DNA of 51,383 bases from Lachnospiraceae bacterium (GTDB taxonomy: Bacteria; Bacillota; Clostridia; Lachnospirales; Lachnospiraceae), in NCBI GenBank assembly GCA_021771755.1, contig JAETOL010000017.1, positions 1-51,383 of the forward strand, read 5' to 3'. Both the position numbers and the translations under genes were made by a program. Position 1 is the first letter of the stretch. Each line of letters begins with the position of its first letter. The notes under the pieces are model-generated. The model was not told the origin of the DNA. It did no database searches and saw only the letters and a program-made list of their open reading frames with translations. Positions 26,659 through 36,166 of the stretch are shown here, one piece after another.

Positions 26659-28185
26659 CTATAACCATTTCTGGATTCCTGCCCGTTTTCTTTCGATCAT
26701 CTCATCAATACGGGCAATATAATTGGATACATCTTTTACATTTTCAACACGCTCGATCCGTTTTCCATGATCGAATACCAGTTTTGAAGATCCGCCTGCT
26801 CCAAGTGCAATGATCGGCTGTTTTTCTTCCATAATTAGTATATTGTAAATCCCTGCTTTGTCAACCTCTGCATAGCCTACATTTTCAAAATTGCCCTTCA
26901 TATTTTTCTGGCGATACAGATAATAAGGACTCATCCCCATTTCATAAGCCGTTTTCATAGTCAGATCCATGATCTCCTGATTATTCTCAAAAGTCATTTC
27001 CTGATACTGATCCTTAAACATATTCAGCCTTGCCGCACGTTTCACAGCCAGGGAATGTACAGTCAGACTGTCCGGAGCCAGCGTTCTTACTTCCTCCAAA
27101 GTATGAGCCACTTTTTCCTTATCCTCACCGGGAAGTCCTACGATCAGGTCCATATTGATATTGTCAAAGCCACACTCTCTGGCCAGAGCAAATGCGTTCT
27201 TTGTCTCCTCTACTGTATGACGTCTTCCAATGATGTCCAGAGTTTCCTGATTCATGGTCTGCGGATTTACAGAAATTCTGGTGACCGGATATTTCCGGAT
27301 CATCTGAAGTTTTTCTTTTGTAATGCTGTCCGGGCGTCCGGCCTCTATGGTAAATTCTGCCAGATCTCTGCAATGGAAGTGTTCCATCAGAGCATCCAGA
27401 AGCCGCTTAAGCTGCTCCGGCTCCAGAGTAGTCGGCGTTCCGCCTCCGATATAAACGGTGTCCAGCTTCCTGCCTTTTTCCTCCATGATCCGGGATACCG
27501 CCTCAATTTCCTTACACAAAGCATCCAGATAAAGATCCACCTTGTTTTTCCACTGCTTCAAAGGATAAGAGCTGAAGGAACAGTAAAGACAGATACTTGG
27601 ACAAAATGGAATACCTACGTAAAGGCTGTACCCATTTTCGTAATCAATATCCTTTAAAAGCTCTCTTTCTCTGTTTGCAATAGCAATGGCAAGCGCTGTT
27701 TTTTCCGGACTGACCAGATAGCGTTCCCTCATTTCCTGCGCAGCTTCAGAGTTTTTCATTCCGGATTCAAGCATTGCCATGGCAAGCTTGGCCGGACGGA
27801 TTCCCGTAAGGTTACCCCAGGGAAGCGTCCTTCCTGTAAGCTTTACCAAAAGCCGGTAAAGTACCTGCTTGATAATATCCTTCTGCTCTTTTCGGAGTTC
27901 ATGCGCTTTTTCTTTATCAGCAGAATCCTCTTTACAGGAAAGAAGGGCATCCGAAGACTGCCCCTTTATCATCTCTCCACATGTTACACCTGTATGCTCC
28001 TCACTGCGGTAATGGATCAGGAAACTCTGCTCCTGCTCTTCCACCCGGAATGCAAGATCTGCCTCTGCTTCCTCTTCTTTTTCATAAGAAACAAAAATCT
28101 CTGCTTCCGGATAAAAAGCCCGGATCAATTCATAGATGTCGTGTTCAAAGTCTCTGTTCTCAAACAGAATTCTGATCTTATACAA
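26659..28185 (-). CDS. hemZ: HemZ, coproporphyrinogen dehydrogenase-like radical SAM protein
   Basis: About 508 residues. The radical-SAM cluster motif CPSICLYC (C-x3-C-x2-C) is followed by YIGGGTPTTL and a HemN-like core, after an N-terminal region of about 150 residues specific to HemZ. The family is annotated as oxygen-independent coproporphyrinogen III oxidase, but HemZ function in heme-poor anaerobes is uncertain. The start is placed at the TTG at 28185, giving YKIRILFENRDFEHDIYELI, which matches family N termini; ATG 28206 is the alternative. It overlaps the MBL gene by eight bases. Confidence 0.88.
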   Translation of the reverse strand: MYKIRILFENRDFEHDIYELIRAFYPEAEIFVSYEKEEEAEADLAFRVEEQEQSFLIHYRSEEHTGVTCGEMIKGQSSDALLSCKEDSADKEKAHELRKEQKDIIKQVLYRLLVKLTGRTLPWGNLTGIRPAKLAMAMLESGMKNSEAAQEMRERYLVSPEKTALAIAIANRERELLKDIDYENGYSLYVGIPFCPSICLYCSFSSYPLKQWKNKVDLYLDALCKEIEAVSRIMEEKGRKLDTVYIGGGTPTTLEPEQLKRLLDALMEHFHCRDLAEFTIEAGRPDSITKEKLQMIRKYPVTRISVNPQTMNQETLDIIGRRHTVEETKNAFALARECGFDNINMDLIVGLPGEDKEKVAHTLEEVRTLAPDSLTVHSLAVKRAARLNMFKDQYQEMTFENNQEIMDLTMKTAYEMGMSPYYLYRQKNMKGNFENVGYAEVDKAGIYNILIMEEKQPIIALGAGGSSKLVFDHGKRIERVENVKDVSNYIARIDEMIERKRAGIQKWL

Positions 28186-28807
28186 ATGGATTATACCTCT
28201 TTTCATAACCAATGGTTGTGGACATATCATGTCCCGGAAAAACTTCTGTATCCTCAGGAAGATTATCTGTCAGTCTGTGAAGACTCTGAACAATCTGAGC
28301 TGTACTTCCGCCCGGGAAATCTGTTCTTCCCACAGAACCATAAAACAACGTATCCCCGCTGAAAAGGATTCCTTCTTCCTCCAGGTAATAACAACAGCTT
28401 CCTTCCGTATGTCCCGGGGTATGGAGCATTTGTACAGAAAAGCCTGCCGCTTCAAAAACCTGAAGATCCGTAAGAAGCACATCTGCTTTCAGGGAACAGA
28501 CTCTGCTTCCGTATCCGGAAAGATTTACCGATGGATCCAGAAGAGTACCTGTTTCTTTTTCGCAGGCATAAAGAGGAATCTGAAATTCCTTTCTCAGCTC
28601 TTCTGCCGCCAGAATATGATCATAATGACCGTGAGTCAGAAGAATTGCTTTTGGTTCTGCCTGCATTTCTTTTATTTTTGAAGAGATGGCTTCTGGCTGA
28701 TCTGCCGGATCAATGATCAGAAGTTCTCCGGTTTCTTTATTTTTCAGCAAATAACAATTGGTAGATACAGAACCAAGAATACATTTCTGAAGATCTGCTT
28801 TTTTCAT
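28178..28807 (-). CDS. Metallo-beta-lactamase-fold hydrolase (glyoxalase II-like)
   Basis: 209 residues with the metal motif LTHGHYDH (H-x-H-x-D-H), a His in HTPGHTEG and an Asp in FSGDTLF. This fits the small glyoxalase II / YcbL group of thiolester hydrolases. It lies between relA and hemZ in the conserved block; the natural substrate is not known. Confidence 0.92.
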   Translation of the reverse strand: MKKADLQKCILGSVSTNCYLLKNKETGELLIIDPADQPEAISSKIKEMQAEPKAILLTHGHYDHILAAEELRKEFQIPLYACEKETGTLLDPSVNLSGYGSRVCSLKADVLLTDLQVFEAAGFSVQMLHTPGHTEGSCCYYLEEEGILFSGDTLFYGSVGRTDFPGGSTAQIVQSLHRLTDNLPEDTEVFPGHDMSTTIGYEKRYNPFV

Positions 28808-28846
28808 ATTGTCTCTCTCTTTCTAAAAAATGTTTTCCCTGCTGCA

Positions 28847-31174
28847 TCAGCCTGTGGTACGCTCTACATCCAGAACGCTTTCCACCTGCCGGATCTTTTC
28901 GATCAGAGATGCCAGTTCTTCCTTGCTGGCAACTTCAAAGCTGACTGCAAGAGTTGCCTTGTCCTGTTTATTCGTACGGCAGTTCATATTCTTCATGTCA
29001 ATTTTTCGCTCTGTGAAAAGTTTAGAAAGATCTACGATCAGACCGGTTCGATTATTCGCAAAAATACGAAGCTCTGCCATATATTTTTCGGAAGCTCTTG
29101 TATCTGCCTGCCATTCCGCCTCAATCAGCCTGGTTCTGTCCGTCTCCGACATATTCAGCACGTTCACACAGTCTGTACGATGAATGGTGATTCCTCTTCC
29201 TCTTGTAACAAAACCTACGATTTCATCTCCCGGAATCGGACTGCAGCATTTTGAAAAGCGAACTGCCACATCATGAATACCGCGAACTACAATTCCTCCT
29301 TTGGATTTTACCAGTCGGAGTTTTTCCTGTGCATCAGATGCCGCATCCAGAACATCCTGGTCTGTAATCTTCTTCGTATGTTCTTTTTCATAGGCCTCCA
29401 TCAGCTTGTTAAACACCTGGCCTTCTTTCAGTCCGCCATGTCCGATAGCCGCCAGAACCGAATCCCAGTCACGGAATCCATATTTACGCATAACCGCTTC
29501 CAGATACTGAGGCTTCGTATAAAAGCTGATCTTGTAGCCTTTCGATTTGGCATACTGCGCCAGCATATCCTTGCCTTTCAGGATATTGTCTTCTTTCAGT
29601 TCCTTTTTGAACCACTGATTGATCTTGTTTTTCGCCTGCGTACTCTTTACAAGCTTCAGCCAGTCACGGCTTGGTCCCTGAGAATTCTGTGACGTAATGA
29701 TCTCAATACGGTCTCCATTCTGTATTTCATACTCAATAGGAACCAGTTTTCCATTTACCCGGGCGCCTACCATACGGTTTCCTACTGCACTATGTACACA
29801 ATAGGCAAAATCGATCGGTGTAGAACCTGCCGGAAGGTTTTTTACATCTCCCAGAGGAGTAAAGCAGTATACACTGTCAGCAAAAAGATCCAGGTCATTT
29901 TTCAGAAGGCTCATAAATTCCCTGTTATCAGACATGTCTCTCTGCCATTCCAGAATCTGACGGAGCCAGTTCAGCTTCTCTTCTTCACTTTTTCCTACCG
30001 GAGCCTTTCCGTCTGAGGATTCCTTATATTTCCAGTGTGCAGCAATGCCATATTCCGCAGTTTTATGCATTTCATAGGTACGGATCTGTATTTCAAAAGG
30101 CTGCCCGCTTGGTCCGATCAGCGTGGTATGAAGGGACTGATACATATTCGGCTTTGGCATGGCAATATAATCCTTGAAACGTCCCGGAATCGGTTTATAC
30201 ATTTCGTGGATCACACCAAGAGCAGCATAGCAGTCCTTTACACTGTCCACCAGAATACGTACTGCAAAAAGGTCATAAATCTGGTCAATTGTCTTATTCT
30301 GATTGACCATTTTTTTATAGATACTGAAGAAATGCTTGATACGTCCATCAACCTGGGCTTCTATCCCTGCATCCTCCATATGCTGTTTTACTTGATTTAC
30401 AATCCCGTTTACAAAGTCCTGTCTCTCACTTTTTCGCAAGGAAACCTTATCTACAAGATCATAATAAACATCCGGTTTCAAGTATTTCAAAGAAAGGTCA
30501 TCTAATTCCACCTTGATCTTGGAAATACCAAGTCGCATGGCAATGGGAGCATAGATATCCATAGTCTCTCTTGCCTTTTCCTGCTGTTTCTCGGGACGCA
30601 TATACTGCAGTGTACGCATATTATGGAGACGGTCTGCCAGCTTGATCAGAATTACGCGGATATCTTTCGCCATGGCAAGAAACATTTTTCTCAGATTCTC
30701 TGCCTGAAGCTCCACCTTATCTTTTGAATAGTTCAACTGTCCCAACTTGGTGACTCCATCTACCAGAAGCGCAACCTCTGACCCGAATTCCTTTTCTACT
30801 TCTTCGTAGGTCATCCAGGTATCTTCAACAGAATCGTGAAGAAGACCGGCAACAATCGTTTCTTTATCAAGCTCCAGATCTGCCAGGATAATACCCACAC
30901 AAAGCGGATGGATGATATAGGGTTCTCCGGATTTTCTCTTCTGATCCTTATGAGCTTCTTTTGCAACTTCATATGCCTTCTGTATCATGGTGATATCCGT
31001 AGACGGATGATATTTTTTCACACTGGTGATCAATTCCTGATACAGAACCTCCGGACTGGTAAAATCACTCATGGATTTGACAGCTGCATCTGCTTTTTTT
31101 ACAGTTTCCCGTTTTTCCTCGTTGGTCAGTCCGGCTTGTTTGTTAAGCTGTGTATTTTTATCTTTTTCTGCCAT
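28847..31174 (-). CDS. relA: Bifunctional (p)ppGpp synthetase/hydrolase, RelA/SpoT family
   Basis: 775 residues. An HD hydrolase domain (GLLHDSVEDT; YIIHPLCVG), a synthetase domain (KDYIAMPKPNMYQSLHTT), a TGS domain (CFTPLGDVKNLPAGSTPIDFAY) and a C-terminal ACT domain (LRIFANNRTGLIVDLSKL) appear in order. Both the hydrolase and synthetase motifs look complete, so it should make and remove the stringent-response alarmone. It is encoded 70 bases downstream of apt. The gap holds a short inverted repeat (ATACAACAAA/TTTGTTGTAT near 31220-31242) with no T run. Confidence 0.96.
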   Translation of the reverse strand: MAEKDKNTQLNKQAGLTNEEKRETVKKADAAVKSMSDFTSPEVLYQELITSVKKYHPSTDITMIQKAYEVAKEAHKDQKRKSGEPYIIHPLCVGIILADLELDKETIVAGLLHDSVEDTWMTYEEVEKEFGSEVALLVDGVTKLGQLNYSKDKVELQAENLRKMFLAMAKDIRVILIKLADRLHNMRTLQYMRPEKQQEKARETMDIYAPIAMRLGISKIKVELDDLSLKYLKPDVYYDLVDKVSLRKSERQDFVNGIVNQVKQHMEDAGIEAQVDGRIKHFFSIYKKMVNQNKTIDQIYDLFAVRILVDSVKDCYAALGVIHEMYKPIPGRFKDYIAMPKPNMYQSLHTTLIGPSGQPFEIQIRTYEMHKTAEYGIAAHWKYKESSDGKAPVGKSEEEKLNWLRQILEWQRDMSDNREFMSLLKNDLDLFADSVYCFTPLGDVKNLPAGSTPIDFAYCVHSAVGNRMVGARVNGKLVPIEYEIQNGDRIEIITSQNSQGPSRDWLKLVKSTQAKNKINQWFKKELKEDNILKGKDMLAQYAKSKGYKISFYTKPQYLEAVMRKYGFRDWDSVLAAIGHGGLKEGQVFNKLMEAYEKEHTKKITDQDVLDAASDAQEKLRLVKSKGGIVVRGIHDVAVRFSKCCSPIPGDEIVGFVTRGRGITIHRTDCVNVLNMSETDRTRLIEAEWQADTRASEKYMAELRIFANNRTGLIVDLSKLFTERKIDMKNMNCRTNKQDKATLAVSFEVASKEELASLIEKIRQVESVLDVERTTG

Positions 31175-31244
31175 TCTCTCCCACCTGCCTGATATTCGAT
31201 CTGTCTGTGGTCAGTTACTATACAACAAATTTTTGTTGTATTGA

Positions 31245-31769
31245 TTATTTTCCTTCGTAGCGGATTACAGAAGCCACGTCGTAACCAGCCAGTTTTTCGC
31301 GGCCCTTCAGTCCTGCCAGTTCCATCAGAAATACAATTTTTACTACTTCGCCGCCAAGTTCCTCAATCAGCTTTACTGCTGCCTCCACAGTACCGCCTGT
31401 TGCGATCAGATCATCGATCACTGCTACCTTCTGTCCCGGCTTGATCGAATCTTTATGCATTTCAATAGTTGCACTTCCATACTCCAGATCATAGCTTCTG
31501 GAAACTGTTTCACAGGGAAGTTTTCCTTTTTTTCTTACCGGCACAAATGGCTTATGGAGATTGTAAGCAATCGGTACGCCAAACATAAAGCCTCTTGATT
31601 CTGTTCCTACAATTACATCTACATCTGTATCTTTCAGACAGTCCTGCATAAGATCAATTGCCATCGTCAGTCCGTCTGCATCCTGCAGAATACTTGTCAC
31701 ATCCCGGAAAATAATCCCCGGTTCCGGAAAATCCGGTATACTTCTTACATAATCCTCAATTTTCTTCAT
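31245..31769 (-). CDS. apt: Adenine phosphoribosyltransferase
   Basis: 174 residues. The PRPP-binding motif is VAVIDDLIATGGT and the N terminus IPDFPEPGIIFRDVT is typical. It salvages adenine to AMP. Its own vegetative promoter lies upstream, after the end of recJ. Confidence 0.96.
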   Translation of the reverse strand: MKKIEDYVRSIPDFPEPGIIFRDVTSILQDADGLTMAIDLMQDCLKDTDVDVIVGTESRGFMFGVPIAYNLHKPFVPVRKKGKLPCETVSRSYDLEYGSATIEMHKDSIKPGQKVAVIDDLIATGGTVEAAVKLIEELGGEVVKIVFLMELAGLKGREKLAGYDVASVIRYEGK

Positions 31770-31839
31770 AGTCCCGTACCTCCGCCTGTTCTATTAAAAT
31801 TGCGGCAAAAAGCCGTTTTTATCATAAATAATCTCAATA

Positions 31840-31868
31840 AGTATATCACTTTTTTTTTACGGAATCAA
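31840..31868 (-). promoter_or_regulatory. Vegetative promoter of apt-relA
   Basis: On the minus strand TTGATT (31868-31863), 17 bases, TATACT (31845-31840). A small CGGC-A5-GCCG hairpin (31803-31815) lies in the leader before the ribosome site. Confidence 0.8.
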
Positions 31869-31913
31869 TCCAAAACCCGACAACTCTCGCTAAATCCCGC
31901 TATTTTCCACCAG

Positions 31914-33626
31914 TTACATATAATTTCGAATCACAGCCTGGAGAGTTTCTCTTCCCTGGTATACATTGATCTCCGGATAGTAAGTCACGGAAATCGTATC
32001 TTTTTTCTGTACATATGTCTGAAATTCCACTGCCTGGCCAAAATATACGGCCTCCAGTGAATTTCCCGAAGCATCTGCAAGCTTCATTTTTGCCACATTT
32101 TGATTTTTACCCAAAATTCTTAAATTTAAAACACGAAGACCTTTCTGTGCAAAAAGAGGCTTGGTATTCCCTTTTCCGAAGGGTTCCAAAATAGAAAGCT
32201 GCTCCGTCAGTTCTTTGGTAAGATAGGAAATCGGCATAGGAACGTCAATCGTGATCTTTGGTGTCAGTTCTGCCTGTGTAAGGGTACACAGCTCATTCAG
32301 CCTCTTTCGAAAAGGCTCTACATTTTCCTCTTTCAAGGAAAGACCAGCCGCCATGGGATGTCCTCCAAACTGTTCCAGAAGATCACCGCATTTCACCAGT
32401 TCCTCATACATGGAATACGCTTCTATGGAACGTCCGCTTCCTTTTACTCCATTTTCAGCTTTTGTCAGTACAAATGCCGGCTTATAATATTTTTCTCTCA
32501 AACGCCCTGCAATGATTCCTGCCAGACTTTCATGACATTCCGGAAGATACACCACAAGAACACGGTCTTCACAAAGCCCTGTGTGTTCGATCATTTCGAT
32601 TGCTTTCTCTTTTCCTTCTTCTGTCATTGCCTTTCGACTCTGGTTCAGCGCTACCAGGTCTCCGGCTTCTTTCGCAGCCTGATCCCACTCTTTTGTGCAA
32701 AGAAGTGATAACGCTCTGGATGCCGTATCCAGTCTTCCACTGGCATTGATGCAGGGACCCAGGACAAATCCTACATGGTAAGCCGTAATTCTTTCTCCTT
32801 CCAGACCATTGGCCTCGATCAGCGCTCGAAATCCCTGATTCTTTGTTTGAGGAAGCCGTTTCAGACCTTCTTTTACAATGATTCTGTTTTCCCCCTGCAG
32901 GTCCATCACATCTCCTACCGTAGCTACTGCTGCCGCTTCAGAAAACTCCAGAATCTCATTCGGATCGATTCCGTAAGTCTCATACAGAGACCAGATCAGT
33001 TTCCATGCCACTACGGCTCCACAAATGTTTTTGTTTGGATATGTGCATCCCGGCTGTTTGGGATTGATCACTGCATCAGCCTGAGGGATAATCCATACTC
33101 TCCCTTGTTCCGTATCCTGATATGGAATCTCATGATGATCCGTTACAATCACTGTCATTCCGCCTTTTTTTGCCTGAGCGATCTCCTGAGAAGCCGCAAT
33201 TCCATTATCGCAGGTAACGATCGTATCCACTCCATCGATTGCTGCCTTTTCGATCAGCTGGCTGTGAAGTCCATAACCGTCCTTGATACGATCCGGAATA
33301 TACGTATCCACATCAGCTCCAAGGCGTTTCAATCCGGTAAGCAAAATATAGGTAGCTGTTACACCGTCAATATCATAATCTCCGATAATCCGGATCTTTG
33401 CACCTGCATTAATTTTTGCCGACAGAATTTCCGCTGCTTTTTTCATATCCTTCATAAGCCATGGAGAAGGAAGTTCCTCCAAAGTTCCATACAAATAAGA
33501 ACGGATATTTTCCTTTCCTTCTACATCCCGGTTTCGGATCAGTCTTGCCACTACCTGATCGATTCCAAATTCTCTGCTGATTTCCTGAAAATCAGCTTTT
33601 TTTGCCATTACAACCCATTTTTCCAT
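31914..33626 (-). CDS. recJ: Single-stranded-DNA exonuclease RecJ
   Basis: 570 residues from the ATG at 33626, with GGAG upstream; the frame is open to 33659. The DHH phosphoesterase motifs IIGDYDIDG, VTCDNGIA and VTDHHE are present, then the DHHA1 region with GSGRSIEAYSMYEEL and GGHPMAAG, and an OB fold at the C terminus. It degrades single-stranded DNA 5' to 3' in recombination and mismatch repair. Confidence 0.95.
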   Translation of the reverse strand: MEKWVVMAKKADFQEISREFGIDQVVARLIRNRDVEGKENIRSYLYGTLEELPSPWLMKDMKKAAEILSAKINAGAKIRIIGDYDIDGVTATYILLTGLKRLGADVDTYIPDRIKDGYGLHSQLIEKAAIDGVDTIVTCDNGIAASQEIAQAKKGGMTVIVTDHHEIPYQDTEQGRVWIIPQADAVINPKQPGCTYPNKNICGAVVAWKLIWSLYETYGIDPNEILEFSEAAAVATVGDVMDLQGENRIIVKEGLKRLPQTKNQGFRALIEANGLEGERITAYHVGFVLGPCINASGRLDTASRALSLLCTKEWDQAAKEAGDLVALNQSRKAMTEEGKEKAIEMIEHTGLCEDRVLVVYLPECHESLAGIIAGRLREKYYKPAFVLTKAENGVKGSGRSIEAYSMYEELVKCGDLLEQFGGHPMAAGLSLKEENVEPFRKRLNELCTLTQAELTPKITIDVPMPISYLTKELTEQLSILEPFGKGNTKPLFAQKGLRVLNLRILGKNQNVAKMKLADASGNSLEAVYFGQAVEFQTYVQKKDTISVTYYPEINVYQGRETLQAVIRNYM

Positions 33627-33650
33627 TTTTTCTCCTGTTAAAAATATGAC

Positions 33651-33682
33651 CCGGGACAACCATACTGCCCCGGGACCATTTT
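33651..33682 (-). terminator. Hairpin between secDF and recJ, possible partial terminator
   Basis: Two CCCGGG blocks separated by about 16 bases pair to a GC-rich stem. On the minus strand the sequence ATATTTTT follows. It could attenuate readthrough from secDF into recJ. It is weaker than the other terminators listed. Confidence 0.4.
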
Positions 33683-33693
33683 TTCATCCTGAT

Positions 33694-36105
33694 TTATTCC
33701 GTTTTGTTATTATCTGAAACAGAATTTTTCTCTGCTTCCTGCGCCGCCAGACGCTCTGCTACTCTTTTACGGTTTTTCTTTTTCGGCTGTTTCTGTCCAT
33801 TTCCCTGATTCTTAACCGGAACTGCACTCTGCACATTCTCACTGTTTTTCTCACCTGAGGTCTTTTGTGCAACAGCCTGTACTTTGTTTTTTCCAAATCC
33901 CTGCTTCATTACCAGCCACAATGAGCCTGTAATACAAACAGAAGAATATGCACCGCAAATGATACCTGCCATTAACGGAAGTGCAAATTCACGGATAGAA
34001 GATACTCCCATTGCAAAAAGTACAGCTACCATCACAAATGTAGTAAGAGAAGTATAGATACTTCTGGTAAGAGTCTGTGTGATACTGTCATTTACAATCT
34101 CTGTAAGATCTGCGCGAGCTCCTCTTTTCCTGATATTCTCACGGATACGGTCAAAAATAACGATGGTTGCATTGATACTGTAACCCACAATGGTCAGCAT
34201 GCATGCGATAAATGTATTTCCCACTGAAATTCTTGCCAGTGCATAAAAAGCAAACACTACAAGGACGTCATGCACAAGTGCAAGAACTGCACTGCCGGCA
34301 AAACGGATATCTTTGAATCGGAACCAGATATAAGCAAGCATGCAAAGAGTTGCCACAACAACTGCAACAAATGCATCCTGTCTCATTTCTGAACTTACTG
34401 TAGATGAAATACTTTCAGATGCGATCAGAGATCTGTCCACATCAAATTTCTCTACCATTGCATTATTCAGAGCCTCTCTCTCCTCCTGGGAAAGCGCACG
34501 AGTCTTAATGATCACCTGATTTGTTCCCACAACCTTGGTCGGCTGTACATTTCTGTCTCCGGTAACCTCTTCCACTACAGGAGTCACTTCAGAGTCGATG
34601 GTCTTAATATCCATATCCTCATTAAAGGTAACTGTAGTTGCCGTACCACCGGAAAACTCCAGGCTGTAGTTCAGGCTGCTTCCATCTGTCTTCTGATGGA
34701 TCATCATCGATACCGGTCCTACAAGAATCAGGATCAGTGAAAGGATAAAAAATACATTCTTCTTTCCAACAAAGTTGAAAGATTTTCTCTGTTTTGCTTT
34801 TCCATAGAACTTCGCATCCTGGAATCCTACTGCATAAAGAGCATTCATGATCAGTCTGGAGATCACAAGCGCCGTAAACATAGAAACCACGATACCAAGA
34901 GCCAGGGTATATGCAAATCCCTTAACCGTACCGGAACCCAGCCACATCAGAACTACGGATGCGATCAGAGTCGTGATATTTCCGTCAATAATCGCGGAAA
35001 AAGCTTTGGAAAATCCGGAACGGATCGCTGTTCTTACAGAACTTCCTTCTGCAATTTCTTCCTGAATACGTGCATAGATGATCACATTTGCATCTACCGC
35101 CATACCAATACCCAAAATGATACCTGCAATACCCGGAAGGGTCAGGGTAATATCAAAAGCATTCAGGGTGATCAGCTCAATGGCTGTATAAAGGATCAGT
35201 GCAAAAGCTGCAACGATTCCCGGAATTCTGTAAACAAGGATCATAAACAGAATTACAATCACAAGCCCGATCGCACCTGCAGTAACACTTGTTGTAATCG
35301 CCTCTTCACCAAGCTGGGCTGCTACAACGCTGGAACGAAGTTCCTCCAGCTCCAGGCTCAGGGAACCGATACGGATATAGGATGCCAGATTCTGTGCTTC
35401 CTCTACCCCAGCCATTCCATTGATCTCTGCCTGTCCGCCTGTGATCGCTTCTTCTACAGTCGGAGCGCTTAATACTTCATTATCATAAATGATTGCAATC
35501 TGCTTTCCTACATTGGCTTCTGTAGCTTCCGCAAATTTCTTTTTGCCCTCATCTGTCAGTTTCAGGCTGACTGCATATTCTCTGCTGCTGCCATCCTGTT
35601 TCTGATAAGCGCCGCCCTGGGCATCTGCCACATCTGTACCTTCCAGTACAACGGATCCGGCTTCTCTGATCTCGTCAAGACTTCTGGCAAGCTCATATTT
35701 GCTTTCTCCGGCAACAAAGTTTGCATTTCCTTCGGAATCTGTCTCCTCGATAAAGCAGAGAGAACCTGGTTTTCCCAGTTCGTTAAGAATCTTATCTGCA
35801 TCTGTTACACCCGGGATCTCAACTGTGATACGATTGTCTCCCTCCTGGTAAGCCTGGGCTTCTGTACTGTACTGTTCCACACGCTTCTGCATTTTGTAAA
35901 CAGTATCAGACATTTCTTCTTTACCTGGATTTTTGTCCTTTGCTTCATAAGTGATACTTACTCCACCTGACAGATCAAGACCGGTATTAATGTTTTTTGC
36001 CGCCCCGGTTCCTGTCGGGCCAAAACCTACACCGGCTGTATAACACAGGAACGCTGTTAAGATCACAGTCAGGACCAGTACAATGACACCTCTTTTTTTC
36101 TTCAT
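33694..36105 (-). CDS. secDF: Fused SecDF protein-export membrane protein
   Basis: 803 residues. The SecD half is at the N terminus (NTGLDLSGGVSITYEA, then AVDANVIIYARIQEE in the membrane domain). The SecF half starts near residue 440 (LEFSGGTATTV, VGYSINATIVIFDRIREN). Twelve membrane segments are expected. A Lys/Gln/Asn-rich cytoplasmic tail of about 50 residues ends the protein. SecDF uses the proton gradient to pull proteins out of the SecYEG channel. It lies directly downstream of the SCIFF maturase, a conserved neighbourhood in Clostridia. Confidence 0.96.
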   Translation of the reverse strand: MKKKRGVIVLVLTVILTAFLCYTAGVGFGPTGTGAAKNINTGLDLSGGVSITYEAKDKNPGKEEMSDTVYKMQKRVEQYSTEAQAYQEGDNRITVEIPGVTDADKILNELGKPGSLCFIEETDSEGNANFVAGESKYELARSLDEIREAGSVVLEGTDVADAQGGAYQKQDGSSREYAVSLKLTDEGKKKFAEATEANVGKQIAIIYDNEVLSAPTVEEAITGGQAEINGMAGVEEAQNLASYIRIGSLSLELEELRSSVVAAQLGEEAITTSVTAGAIGLVIVILFMILVYRIPGIVAAFALILYTAIELITLNAFDITLTLPGIAGIILGIGMAVDANVIIYARIQEEIAEGSSVRTAIRSGFSKAFSAIIDGNITTLIASVVLMWLGSGTVKGFAYTLALGIVVSMFTALVISRLIMNALYAVGFQDAKFYGKAKQRKSFNFVGKKNVFFILSLILILVGPVSMMIHQKTDGSSLNYSLEFSGGTATTVTFNEDMDIKTIDSEVTPVVEEVTGDRNVQPTKVVGTNQVIIKTRALSQEEREALNNAMVEKFDVDRSLIASESISSTVSSEMRQDAFVAVVVATLCMLAYIWFRFKDIRFAGSAVLALVHDVLVVFAFYALARISVGNTFIACMLTIVGYSINATIVIFDRIRENIRKRGARADLTEIVNDSITQTLTRSIYTSLTTFVMVAVLFAMGVSSIREFALPLMAGIICGAYSSVCITGSLWLVMKQGFGKNKVQAVAQKTSGEKNSENVQSAVPVKNQGNGQKQPKKKNRKRVAERLAAQEAEKNSVSDNNKTE

Positions 36106-36166
36106 TGTTTTTCCCTTCTTTTTTAAGTCCCCATGATACCATATGTTATCCTGCGGACTGATTTAT

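Noticed and set aside
31220..31242. Inverted repeat between apt and relA as a terminator
   Set aside because: AT-rich stem with no T run after it on the transcribed strand; relA lacks another obvious promoter, so readthrough seems needed.
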